Source: Gramella sp. AN32
Lineage (GTDB): Bacteria; Bacteroidota; Bacteroidia; Flavobacteriales; Flavobacteriaceae
NCBI RefSeq assembly: GCF_023718305.1
Contig: NZ_QEYO01000023.1
Coordinates: 1 to 64,000 of the forward strand
Direction of reading: 5' to 3'
Length of the DNA stretch: 64,000 nt
The position numbers and the translations under genes were made by a program. Positions 17,351-25,153 of the stretch are shown in pieces. Positions within the stretch are counted from its first letter, which is position 1. Every line of letters begins with the position of its first letter. Below the pieces are notes generated by a model that saw only the letters and a list, made by a program, of their open reading frames with translations, was not told where the DNA came from and ran no database searches.

Positions 17351-17384
17351 CTCAACCTAACTATCCAATATAAAAAACTAACAC

Positions 17385-17849
17385 TTAATCCTTATCTTCA
17401 TCTTCTTCCAATTCTTTATTCAATACTTTACCATTGGAGTCTATTGTTATCTCCATTTCTTTTTTACCCTTTTCCATTTCAAATTCATATACTTTTCCTT
17501 CAGGGGTTTCGGCCATTTCTGCTTCTTCGATTTCATAACCTGGGAAGTTTGTCTTCAATGAAGAAAGAATATTTTGAGGAACATCAGAGATTTTAATTTC
17601 GTGTTCGGTTTCCTGCCAGATACCATCTTCCAGAAAATTGGCTGAATACGCTACTTTATTCATTTTAAACTCGGCTTCCCATTCGATATCATTTTCTTTT
17701 TCCCAATCTACTTTTTGAACGGTTGGAAATTTTTTTGCGAAAGCGTCCTTGACGGCTTGAGGTACTTGATCCTTGTTTTCGGTTGTAAATGCGACTGTGG
17801 TAATAGCAGCAAGTACAAGAGCAATACCCAAAATTGCTTTTTTCATCAT
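17385..17849 (-). CDS. PepSY-like (DUF2874) secreted protein
   Basis: A periplasmic protein of about 154 residues with a cleavable signal (MMKKAILGIALVLAAITT). It holds a repeated PepSY-like fold of DUF2874 type: PQAVKDAFAKKFPTVQKVDW with WEAEFKMN, then PQNILSSLKTNFPGYEI with VYEFEMEKGKKEMEIT. The acidic tail ELEEDEDKD is unusual and could bind cations. An open frame begins at 17888, but that ATG lies upstream of the -7 box at 17872-17879, so the start at 17849 is preferred. Such proteins are thought to bind envelope ligands or inhibit proteases; here it is a member of the two-component regulon. Confidence 0.85.
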   Translation of the reverse strand: MMKKAILGIALVLAAITTVAFTTENKDQVPQAVKDAFAKKFPTVQKVDWEKENDIEWEAEFKMNKVAYSANFLEDGIWQETEHEIKISDVPQNILSSLKTNFPGYEIEEAEMAETPEGKVYEFEMEKGKKEMEITIDSNGKVLNKELEEDEDKD

Positions 17850-17871
17850 TTTATTTTTTAAGATTATAAAG

Positions 17872-17917
17872 TAAATGTAACCCACCATTCTAAAGATATG
17901 TTTAAGTAAATCTTAAG
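17872..17917 (-). promoter_or_regulatory. Two-component-system promoter of the PepSY-like gene
   Basis: Written on the plus strand, three hexamers CTAAAG (17890), TTTAAG (17901) and CTTAAG (17912) stand at exact 11-bp intervals. Going toward the gene, 10 bp separate the nearest hexamer from TACATTTA (17879-17872), a flavobacterial-type -7 box. The same arrangement occurs at 23850, 24303, 27593 and 29652. An 11-bp direct-repeat period is the known binding mode of OmpR/PhoB-type regulators. Confidence 0.75.
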
Positions 17918-17949
17918 GGAATTTATACAAGAAGGTTAGATCGTGACAT

Positions 17950-18603
17950 TTATGTTTTCTTCCGAAAAAACTGTAAAATAACCGGGATGAGCGACAGGGC
18001 CACGATGCCCAGAATAACGTATTCAAAATTGTTTTTTACGAAAGGAAGGTTTCCGAAAAAGTAACCGGTAAGGGTTAAAACCAGTACCCATACACCGCCA
18101 CCAATGATATTAAACCGAATAAACTTGCCATAATGCATATCACCAATACCTGCTACAAATGGGGCGAAGGTCCTAACAATGGGAACAAACCTTGCAATAA
18201 TAATGGTTTTGGAACCGTGCTTCTCAAAAAAAGATTTTGTACGATCAATATGCTTTTGACTTACTAGATTTTTTCCACCTATTTTCCAGGCCAATACCTT
18301 TAAGCCAATAGTTTTTCCCAAATAATAATTCAAGCTATCGCCTAAAATGGCCGCAGCGGTTAAAGACAAAATAATGATCCAGAGGTTGAGTTGTGCTAAA
18401 TCGCCAGCCTCGTTTTGTACCCCGGCACAAAAAGTACCCGCGGCAAATAATAAGGAATCACCAGGTAAAAATGGCAAAACCACCAGTCCGGTTTCAACAA
18501 AAATGATCAAAAACAAGATGGCATATACCCAGGTCCCATAATCGAGGATCATGGTAAACAAATGGCTGTCCAGATTTAGGAAATAATCTAAAATATTTTG
18601 CAT
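17950..18603 (-). CDS. DedA family membrane protein
   Basis: A 217-residue inner-membrane protein of the DedA/VTT family. The family core is clear: FVETGLVVLPFLPGDSLLFAAG, LGDSLNYYLGKTIG, FFEKHGSKTIIIARFVPIVR and TFAPFVAGIGDM, containing the conserved acidic residues and the R-x-x-P motif. DedA proteins support proton-motive force and act in lipid-carrier recycling (undecaprenyl-phosphate flipping) and resistance to cationic stress. It begins 3 bp after the RND gene and is the last gene of the tolC-MFP-RND operon, so envelope defence is the common theme. Confidence 0.93.
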   Translation of the reverse strand: MQNILDYFLNLDSHLFTMILDYGTWVYAILFLIIFVETGLVVLPFLPGDSLLFAAGTFCAGVQNEAGDLAQLNLWIIILSLTAAAILGDSLNYYLGKTIGLKVLAWKIGGKNLVSQKHIDRTKSFFEKHGSKTIIIARFVPIVRTFAPFVAGIGDMHYGKFIRFNIIGGGVWVLVLTLTGYFFGNLPFVKNNFEYVILGIVALSLIPVILQFFRKKT

Positions 18604-18606
18604 TTT

Positions 18607-21600
18607 TTATTCTTTTATAGTCTTTAATAAAGTCGGCAACACCACGAGCAATAACGGCAGGGCAAAAACTAACCCACCTATAACAGCGATCGCAAGCGGC
18701 TGATGCAATTGAGCTCCGGCACCTATTCCCAAAGCAAGTGGGGTAAGGGCCATAATCGCCGCAAATGCGGTCATTAGCTTAGGCCTTAAACGAGCGGCAA
18801 TAGCATATTCAATTTTTTCTAGATGGCTTAAAGACCCCTCGGTATCCTGATATTGCCTATAGGTAAAAATGGCGTTTTCACCTATAATACCTACAATCAT
18901 TATTATTCCGGTATAACTGCCCACATTCAGGGCAGTCCCGGTAAGAAACAAGCTCAATAAGCTTCCTGCTACGCCCAATATGGCAATCATAATAATAGCA
19001 AAGGCGACTTTAATTTTTCTGAAAAGGAACAGGATCACAATGAATACCAATAAAATGGCTGAAACCAGGATCATCATTAATTCTTTAAAGGCTTGCTGCT
19101 GTTCTTGATAAGCTCCTCCATATGCTATGGTATAACCCGCAGGAAGGCTTAAGTTTTTACCTAAAGTGGATTGGATTTCCTTTAACGTTGATCCTAAATC
19201 CCGATTATCCAGTCTCGCCGTAATCACCCCCATGGACTTCTGGTTCTCCCTATTGATTTCAGCGACCCCTTTTTCGGTATTAATAGTTGCTACGTTATTG
19301 ATAGGAACCGAGTTGCCATTAGGTAATAGGATGGAAGTATTCTTCAAATTTTCAATTGATGTCTGGTATGCATCTGGATAAATTAGACGGATGTCAATGA
19401 TTTGCTCCCTATCTATCACCCTGCTTAAAACAGTCCCTTCAATTTGTGTTTGTAATTGCAATTGAAAGTCAGCCACGGTGAGTCCCAACTGCGCTAATTT
19501 TGCTGCATTGGGCTGAATGTTTAAAACAGGGCCGGGCACAATGATCCCGTCATTAACGTCTGCGGTTCCTTTTACATTTTCGATTTGGGAGGCAATTTCC
19601 CGGGACAAAGTTTCCAGTTTGTTGACATCATCGCCAAAAACTTTTACTTCAATGGGTTGTACCGAGCTCATCAAATCGCCCAGCATATCGCCTATAACCT
19701 GCCCAAAATCAATGGTCAACTGAGGCAGTTTTGCTTCTATTTGGCTCCGAATTTCATCGGAAACTTCGGACGTGGTCGTGTTGCGTTTGTCCTTCAGTTT
19801 TATCAAATAATCACCCCGGTTAGGTTCAGTAATAAAAAAGCCAAGTTGTGTACCCAATCTCGCAGAATAGGCTTCTACTTCAGGCTGATTGTCCAGCACA
19901 TTGTTTACAATTTGCAACATCCTATCGGTCTCTTCAAGTGTAGTGCCCGCCGGACTGTTATAATCCAGAATAATGCTCCCTTCATCCATTTCTGGTAAGA
20001 AACCTGAAGGCAGTTTAGAAGGGATTATCACAATGATAACCACACAAATAGCCAGGAAAGCAAACCCGATAATGGGTTTTTCCAAAACCTGATGGATCCA
20101 TTTGGTTTTAGGTTCCTTCTTCTTCTTCTGTTTTGAGTGCGAATTTTTTCGGCTAAATAAAATGGAAAGTACGGGCACTACAAGCCAGGTCACAAGAAAT
20201 GAAGCCGCCAGGGCAATCATCATGGTATAAGCCATTACCTGGAAGTACGCCCCGGCCACCCCTGTCATCAGAACAAATGGAATAAATATTACCAGCGTGC
20301 TCAATGAGGAGCCTACCATCGCGGGAAATAGATGCTGAATCGCTTCGTGGGCAACCCAACCTTTGTCTTCTTCGGGATGCTCTTCTTTTATTTTATGTAT
20401 CTGTTCTATGATAATGACCACATCATCTATCATTAAGCCTATAGCGGCGGCAACAGCGCCCAAAGTCATAATGTTGAACGTATAACTGAAGGCTTCCAGA
20501 ATAATGAGCGTGAGCGAAAGCGAGACCGGAATGGTAAATAGTACGACCAGACTTGCGGAAAAAGAACGGAGAAAAATAATGACCACAACCAATGCGAGCG
20601 CCAGCCCAATCCAAAGCACGTCTTTGATGCTGGAAATGCTCGTGTTTACAAAATTAGCCTGTTTATAATAGGGCTTTATAACCACCCCTTTCGGAAGGAT
20701 ATCTGCCAGCTCTTTTACTTTCTGCTCAATGGTATTATTTACATCAATGAGGTTGGCTTCAGGTTGCTTGATTACGGCAATTGTGGGAACATTTTTCCCA
20801 TTCGCCCGAATTTTCACATATTCTTTTACTTCTGAGACTTTAATAGTTGCCACATCCTTTAATCGAATTAACCGGGTGGGGCTGTTGATAATCGTTAGAT
20901 CCTCCAATTCTGAAATGTCATCAACCGCATTGTCGGTAAGGGTCAGGTACATCCGGTCATAATCGGTTATATAGCCATTGGATTGTAACAGATTGGCATT
21001 GGTCACCGCATTTTGAATAGTGTTGAGGGAAATCCCCAGCGATTTTACAGCGACCGGATTGAGTTCTATTCGATATTCCTTGTCCTTTCCTCCAATAACC
21101 ACGATATCCGAAACCCCTTGCGTAGCAGCCAGATAAGGCTTAATAGTATATTTTGCGATTTTTTTCAACGCTACCTGCGAAAGCCCATCGCCTTCTACGG
21201 AGTAGCCCATAACAGGAAGAATGGACGGGTTCATTTTTTCTACTGAAAAAACGGTATTTGGTAAAATACTTCCCTGCGCCTGGTTGATAAAAGATTCTAT
21301 CTGTGATTTGGCGGTATTGATATCCATATTCCAATCTAGGAATACCGAAATCTCACAACTGCCCCGGGAGGTTGTACTTCGTATGTATTGCAGCCCTTCG
21401 GTACGACGAATGATGTTTTCCAGTGGGATGGTTACCGTGGTCATCATTTTGTCCACAGGTTGCTGCCCGGCATCTGCAATCACTTTTATTTTGGGGAAAG
21501 TGATATCAGGAAAAAGCCCGGTTTTTAAATTTTGGTAAGAAAAAAAACCACCTGCCAGCAATAAAATGGCAATGGCCAGAATAGGGTATTTGTATTTAAA

Positions 21601-21615
21601 GTGCAGGTTCCTCAT
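18607..21615 (-). CDS. RND family efflux transporter, inner-membrane pump
   Basis: A 1002-residue RND permease (AcrB/CusA superfamily) with the expected twelve helices: helix 1 near the N-terminus, a porter domain, the helix 2-6 block around residues 330-480, a second porter domain and helices 8-12. Helix 4 contains AAAIGLMIDDVVIIIEQI, whose two adjacent aspartates are the proton-relay pair of the HAE-type drug pumps; the heavy-metal CusA Met triad is not evident. It overlaps the MFP gene by 4 bp and precedes dedA by 3 bp. Substrate unknown; regulation by the neighbouring two-component system is inferred from its operon promoter. Confidence 0.93.
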   Translation of the reverse strand: MRNLHFKYKYPILAIAILLLAGGFFSYQNLKTGLFPDITFPKIKVIADAGQQPVDKMMTTVTIPLENIIRRTEGLQYIRSTTSRGSCEISVFLDWNMDINTAKSQIESFINQAQGSILPNTVFSVEKMNPSILPVMGYSVEGDGLSQVALKKIAKYTIKPYLAATQGVSDIVVIGGKDKEYRIELNPVAVKSLGISLNTIQNAVTNANLLQSNGYITDYDRMYLTLTDNAVDDISELEDLTIINSPTRLIRLKDVATIKVSEVKEYVKIRANGKNVPTIAVIKQPEANLIDVNNTIEQKVKELADILPKGVVIKPYYKQANFVNTSISSIKDVLWIGLALALVVVIIFLRSFSASLVVLFTIPVSLSLTLIILEAFSYTFNIMTLGAVAAAIGLMIDDVVIIIEQIHKIKEEHPEEDKGWVAHEAIQHLFPAMVGSSLSTLVIFIPFVLMTGVAGAYFQVMAYTMMIALAASFLVTWLVVPVLSILFSRKNSHSKQKKKKEPKTKWIHQVLEKPIIGFAFLAICVVIIVIIPSKLPSGFLPEMDEGSIILDYNSPAGTTLEETDRMLQIVNNVLDNQPEVEAYSARLGTQLGFFITEPNRGDYLIKLKDKRNTTTSEVSDEIRSQIEAKLPQLTIDFGQVIGDMLGDLMSSVQPIEVKVFGDDVNKLETLSREIASQIENVKGTADVNDGIIVPGPVLNIQPNAAKLAQLGLTVADFQLQLQTQIEGTVLSRVIDREQIIDIRLIYPDAYQTSIENLKNTSILLPNGNSVPINNVATINTEKGVAEINRENQKSMGVITARLDNRDLGSTLKEIQSTLGKNLSLPAGYTIAYGGAYQEQQQAFKELMMILVSAILLVFIVILFLFRKIKVAFAIIMIAILGVAGSLLSLFLTGTALNVGSYTGIIMIVGIIGENAIFTYRQYQDTEGSLSHLEKIEYAIAARLRPKLMTAFAAIMALTPLALGIGAGAQLHQPLAIAVIGGLVFALPLLLVVLPTLLKTIKE

Positions 21616-22535
21616 CGTTGTTGCACTTTTACAAGGGTGGAATCCTGCATCTGGTAAGCTCCTGTGCTAATGACCAGTTCCTTCAGCTTTATATTACCTG
21701 ATTCAATCTGTACCAGGGAATCGTTTTTTAATCCAGGGGTTACTTTGGTTTTTAATGCCAGGGAATCGTTTACGACCTTCATCACCCAATATTCGGTAAG
21801 GAGTTCGTTGGTCTGTAAGGCTTTTTTGGGAATGCTAAGTGAATTAGAACTTTCCTTTTGCACTAATTTTACCTGCACGTTCAGGTTTTCGGGCAGGTCT
21901 TCTGCATCGGGCAAATTGATTAGAAATGTTTGCGCCTGGGATACCGCATCTACAGTGGGCAAGATATCGGTTATTTTCGCCTTCAAGGTTTCGCCATTGG
22001 GCAATAATACTTCACAGTTGGCGCCCATTTGCACATCGTCTTCGTATTCATAGGGCACATTTACCTGTACTACCAGGGATTTTGGCTGTACCACTGAGGC
22101 GATGATATCGCCTTCTGCCACATAATCATTGGTATTAACATTCAGGGATTTTATAACCCCCGTAGCATTACTTCTAATGCTGATTGGGCTGATAAATTTA
22201 GCCAGCGAACTGTCAATCTCTACCGCATCGCGCAGGGCATCCTGTTCTTTGGTGCGCACATAGGCGAACACCTGACCTGAATTGATTTTATCCCCAATTT
22301 TAAAGCGCATATTTGAAATAAAGCCCGTGACATTCGAACGTATGTCTTCTTTGCGCTGATACACTGTAACCCCATTAAAAGTGAGATATTCTTTAATTCC
22401 CTGCCGTGTAACCGGAACAGCCGTTACTTCTATAGCCGCTTTTTTGGTGGATGCAGACGTGGTGGTTTTTTTGCAACCGGACAGCATTACCATAATAAGC
22501 AATGTGACGGGAATTAAAATGGAATTTACTTTCAT
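21612..22535 (-). CDS. RND periplasmic adaptor lipoprotein (MFP/HlyD)
   Basis: A 307-residue membrane fusion protein, short for the family. A lipoprotein signal ends at VMLSGC (residue 21), so it is anchored to a membrane by lipid. The lipoyl-like half motifs are visible around GFISNMRFKIGDKINSGQVF and GVIKSLNVNTNDYVAEGDII, followed by the beta-barrel region with VNVPYEYEDDVQMGANCEVL. The coiled-coil hairpin is very short, which accounts for the small size. It links the RND pump (4-bp overlap downstream) with the TolC-like protein encoded just upstream. Confidence 0.9.
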   Translation of the reverse strand: MKVNSILIPVTLLIMVMLSGCKKTTTSASTKKAAIEVTAVPVTRQGIKEYLTFNGVTVYQRKEDIRSNVTGFISNMRFKIGDKINSGQVFAYVRTKEQDALRDAVEIDSSLAKFISPISIRSNATGVIKSLNVNTNDYVAEGDIIASVVQPKSLVVQVNVPYEYEDDVQMGANCEVLLPNGETLKAKITDILPTVDAVSQAQTFLINLPDAEDLPENLNVQVKLVQKESSNSLSIPKKALQTNELLTEYWVMKVVNDSLALKTKVTPGLKNDSLVQIESGNIKLKELVISTGAYQMQDSTLVKVQQR

Positions 22536-22538
22536 AGG

Positions 22539-23828
22539 TTACCAGTTTATAAAGTTGTACTGGCTCTGTAAAAGCCACATATTGGTCTGCATTTGCAACT
22601 GGGTATAAACATTCTGTTTATAATTCTGGATGACGTTCAGATAATCTACGATAGACACCTGACCCTGTACCAGTTTGCCTTTATAAATTTCAAGAATTTT
22701 CTCTTGTTTTTTGAGCTGTTTGTCCAGCAAGATCCTGTTTTCTTTTAATGCCGAAATTTGATTTTGGATACTTTCAAGATTGTTTTCCAGTTGAATTTTT
22801 GCATTGTTCCTGTAGAACTGAAGATTTTCCTCCTTGAACTTACTTTGTTGGGCATTGTATTGACGTTGTTTGCCGTTATAAATAGGGATGGTTAAGCGAA
22901 AACCCGCGCTCAAGCCTATTCTATGTTCAATATTGGGGATTTCAACGGCATTCAACCCAGTATTGCCATAAGCCGTAAGTTGCGGTTTATAGGCATTTTC
23001 AAAAACATCTTCATCAGCTGCGATTTGCAGACTGTCGTTGATAAATTTACGTTCAAAGAAACGTGTGAGTTCTTCCGAAGCTATTTCAGTAAAAATTTTT
23101 GGTTCCTCCAGTTTTCCTGTTTCCTGGGCTCTCGTTCCGCTAAGGCTGTGGAGCTGACTAATAGCAATCTGTAAATTGTTTTGGATTTGCTGTAGTTCCA
23201 GCTTTTTGCTTTCAATATCAAGTTGCAATAATAAATAATCACTTTCCTGAAGGATCCCCCGTTTTACCAGGAGTTCCAGTACTTCAAGCCGTTTTTCAAG
23301 ATTCTTTAAAATTTCTTGCGTGAATCCCTCCTGTAATTGAAGCTGATAAGCCATCACATAGGCATCGGTAATATTCTTTGTGAGATTATGAGAAATTTCT
23401 TCGGAAGAAAGAATGATAGCATCATTTTTCACCTGGTTCTGAAACAGCAGATTGTCAAGAATGGCTTGATTGAATAAATTTTTGGTAACATTAATTTGAG
23501 CAGAATAAAGTCCGCCATTGGTAATGCCCACATCATACCCATAGGCGGTAGGCGAAGGTGTGGTGGTAATATCTATAATACGACCATCGTTGTTAAAGTA
23601 AGGAGCAAAAAGAACCTCTGAGGTGGCATTGACCTGAAAAGCATTCTTCTGAGCACGAATGATATCGTCCTGGATTTTACCAATCTGTTTTAAGTTGCCA
23701 TTTTCCCGCAAATTAGGTGCATTCTGCCTCGCATTTTTCAGAAAAATATCCAGGCCTGGATTGTTCTGAGAAAATGAAAATTGGCAAAAAGAAAATAAAC
23801 AAATAAGAAATAATCGATTCCTAAACAT
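22539..23828 (-). CDS. TolC-like outer-membrane efflux protein
   Basis: A 429-residue outer-membrane factor with a Sec signal peptide (FLICLFSFCQFSFS) and the long alternating helical repeats of TolC-type proteins (for example LEVLELLVKRGILQESDYLL and KLVQGQVSIVDYLNVIQNYK, the family's conserved helix end). It is the first gene of the operon tolC-MFP-RND-dedA; the MFP gene follows after 3 bp. A promoter with two 11-bp-spaced hexamers and a perfect -7 box lies 22 to 56 bp before the start codon. Confidence 0.9.
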   Translation of the reverse strand: MFRNRLFLICLFSFCQFSFSQNNPGLDIFLKNARQNAPNLRENGNLKQIGKIQDDIIRAQKNAFQVNATSEVLFAPYFNNDGRIIDITTTPSPTAYGYDVGITNGGLYSAQINVTKNLFNQAILDNLLFQNQVKNDAIILSSEEISHNLTKNITDAYVMAYQLQLQEGFTQEILKNLEKRLEVLELLVKRGILQESDYLLLQLDIESKKLELQQIQNNLQIAISQLHSLSGTRAQETGKLEEPKIFTEIASEELTRFFERKFINDSLQIAADEDVFENAYKPQLTAYGNTGLNAVEIPNIEHRIGLSAGFRLTIPIYNGKQRQYNAQQSKFKEENLQFYRNNAKIQLENNLESIQNQISALKENRILLDKQLKKQEKILEIYKGKLVQGQVSIVDYLNVIQNYKQNVYTQLQMQTNMWLLQSQYNFINW

Positions 23829-23849
23829 TGCTTTACGCTAAAATGTATA

Positions 23850-23884
23850 CAAAAGTAGAAGGTAATTCTAAAGAAGGTCTAAAG
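23850..23884 (-). promoter_or_regulatory. Two-component-system promoter of the tolC-MFP-RND-dedA operon
   Basis: CTAAAG occurs at 23868 and at 23879 (plus-strand writing), 11 bp apart. Ten bases from the nearer copy is TACTTTTG (23857-23850), a perfect TAnnTTTG -7 box for the minus strand. The repeats occupy the -33 region, where an activating response regulator would bind. The start codon is 22 bp downstream of the box. Confidence 0.75.
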
Positions 23885-23959
23885 GATAAATGATATTCAG
23901 TTGTGCCTGATAAAGGAAGGATAATGTTCAATACGCTATATGTAAGGATGATCCTTCCT

Positions 23960-24240
23960 TTCCAGGGCTTATTATCTAGGTTTGCAACCAATCAGTGAAG
24001 GCTAACCCACCGGCCGGACAGGCAGGTTCAAATAAAGATTTCTTGCCTAAAAAGTAGTTGTTGCCTATAAGCCCTGAATATTAAAAATGATGATTACTTA
24101 AATTTAAAAAAATGTGCTTATCCGTTTAGACACCTGACATAAGTTTTTGTCAACTTAGCGCAGTCGAAAGGTCAAACAAAAACGTCTCGACTTGAGCCTG
24201 TATTGAGCGAAGTCGAAATGCTGGACGTGGCAATTTTAGC
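23960..24240. repeat. Intergenic repeats and inverted repeat
   Basis: This gene-free stretch contains an inverted repeat, TCCAGGGCTTAT near 23961 and ATAAGCCCTGAA near 24068, bounding about 115 bp. Beyond it (about 24150-24225) are fragments of REP-like sequence of the type often seen between flavobacterial genes (AGCGCAGTCGAAAGG and GAGCGAAGTCGAAATG). No ORF is present. All of it lies downstream of the orphan promoter at 24303, so it may be transcribed. Confidence 0.45.
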
Positions 24241-24302
24241 CATGATTTGCCTATTAGGTACTTTAACGTACAAGCATATAAAAAAAATTACTATTTATAA
24301 AG

Positions 24303-24337
24303 TAAATGTAGGATGCTGTTCTTAAGAAAATCTAAAG
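24303..24337 (-). promoter_or_regulatory. Orphan two-component-system promoter with no gene behind it
   Basis: CTTAAG (24321) and CTAAAG (24332) are 11 bp apart; 10 bp further toward the transcribed side is TACATTTA (24310-24303). The -7 region and what follows (TACATTTACTTTATAA) is identical over 16 bases to the promoter of the PepSY-like gene. A transcript would start near 24296 and run toward tolC, but there is no reading frame for 470 bp. It could make an RNA, serve as a distal promoter of the efflux operon, or be left from a deleted gene. Confidence 0.65.
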
Positions 24338-24372
24338 TTATCCTAGGCATTTATAAAAGGGCAATGTTTTTT

Positions 24373-25062
24373 TTACAAAGCATTCACACCAAATAAATAT
24401 CCAATTAAGGCAGTCATTCCCATGGCAATGGTTCCCCAAACTGTGATTCTTACAACTGCTTTCGCTACACTCGATCCACCGGTTTTTGCAGCTAATGCAC
24501 CTAGTAAAACAAGAAAAATGATTGCCGAGAAATATTGTAAATATTCCATCTTTTCAAGAGGGGCAAATAGCAGCATCAGTATAGGTAAAAACCCGCCTAC
24601 TGTAAAGGCACCGCCAGAAGAAAGTGCGGCTTGTAATGGTTTTGCCGTTGTTATCTCGTTGATGCCCAATTCATCCCTTGCGTGTGCTCCCAGAGCATCG
24701 TGGGCCGTAAGTTGTACAGCTACTTGTAAAGCCAGATCTTTGCCCACGCCACGATTTTCATATATTTCTGCAAGTTCCTTTAATTCTTTTCCAGGAGTTT
24801 CTTCTAGTTCTTTGCGTTCCCTCTCCAAATCGCCTGTTTCAATATCGCTTTGAGAACTTACGGAAACATACTCCCCAGCAGCCATGGAGAATGCTCCGGC
24901 TACCAGGGCAGCAACACCTGCAATCACAACAGGTTCTCTTGTAGTGCTAGCCGTAGCGACGCCTATAATTACACTTGCCGTAGAGAGGATACCATCATTT
25001 GCACCCAGGACCGCAGCTCTTAACCAGCCACTTCTGCTGCCGTAATGTTGTTCATGTTGCAT
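24373..25062 (-). CDS. VIT1/CCC1 family membrane transporter
   Basis: A 229-residue membrane protein of the VIT1/CCC1 family (iron and manganese transporters). The start SGWLRAAVLGANDGILSTAS is the family's signature first helix, followed by AGAFSMAAGEYVSVSSQSDI, whose acidic and Met/Gly residues line the metal path. A cytoplasmic helical segment rich in Glu (residues 78-105, ERERKELEETPGKELKELAE) corresponds to the metal-binding domain seen in plant VIT1. It lies inside the two-component cluster, but I did not find the 11-bp repeats in front of it, so it is probably regulated separately. Confidence 0.9.
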   Translation of the reverse strand: MQHEQHYGSRSGWLRAAVLGANDGILSTASVIIGVATASTTREPVVIAGVAALVAGAFSMAAGEYVSVSSQSDIETGDLERERKELEETPGKELKELAEIYENRGVGKDLALQVAVQLTAHDALGAHARDELGINEITTAKPLQAALSSGGAFTVGGFLPILMLLFAPLEKMEYLQYFSAIIFLVLLGALAAKTGGSSVAKAVVRITVWGTIAMGMTALIGYLFGVNAL

Positions 25063-25153
25063 AATTTTTTAACTTTTATCTTTTCGCCATTAGAATTATA
25101 ATAGGATAAACTTCAATTTCGTATTTCTAACGAAAACTAAATTATCTATAAAC

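Noticed and set aside
17850..17888. Longer start of the PepSY-like gene at 17888
   Set aside because: It would place the start codon upstream of the -7 box at 17872-17879 and in front of a clear signal peptide; the inner ATG fits better.
24125..24150. TGACA-N8-TGTCA near 24128 as another Crp-type operator
   Set aside because: The half-sites are everted and the spacing is eight, unlike the two convergent N6 sites, and no gene starts nearby.
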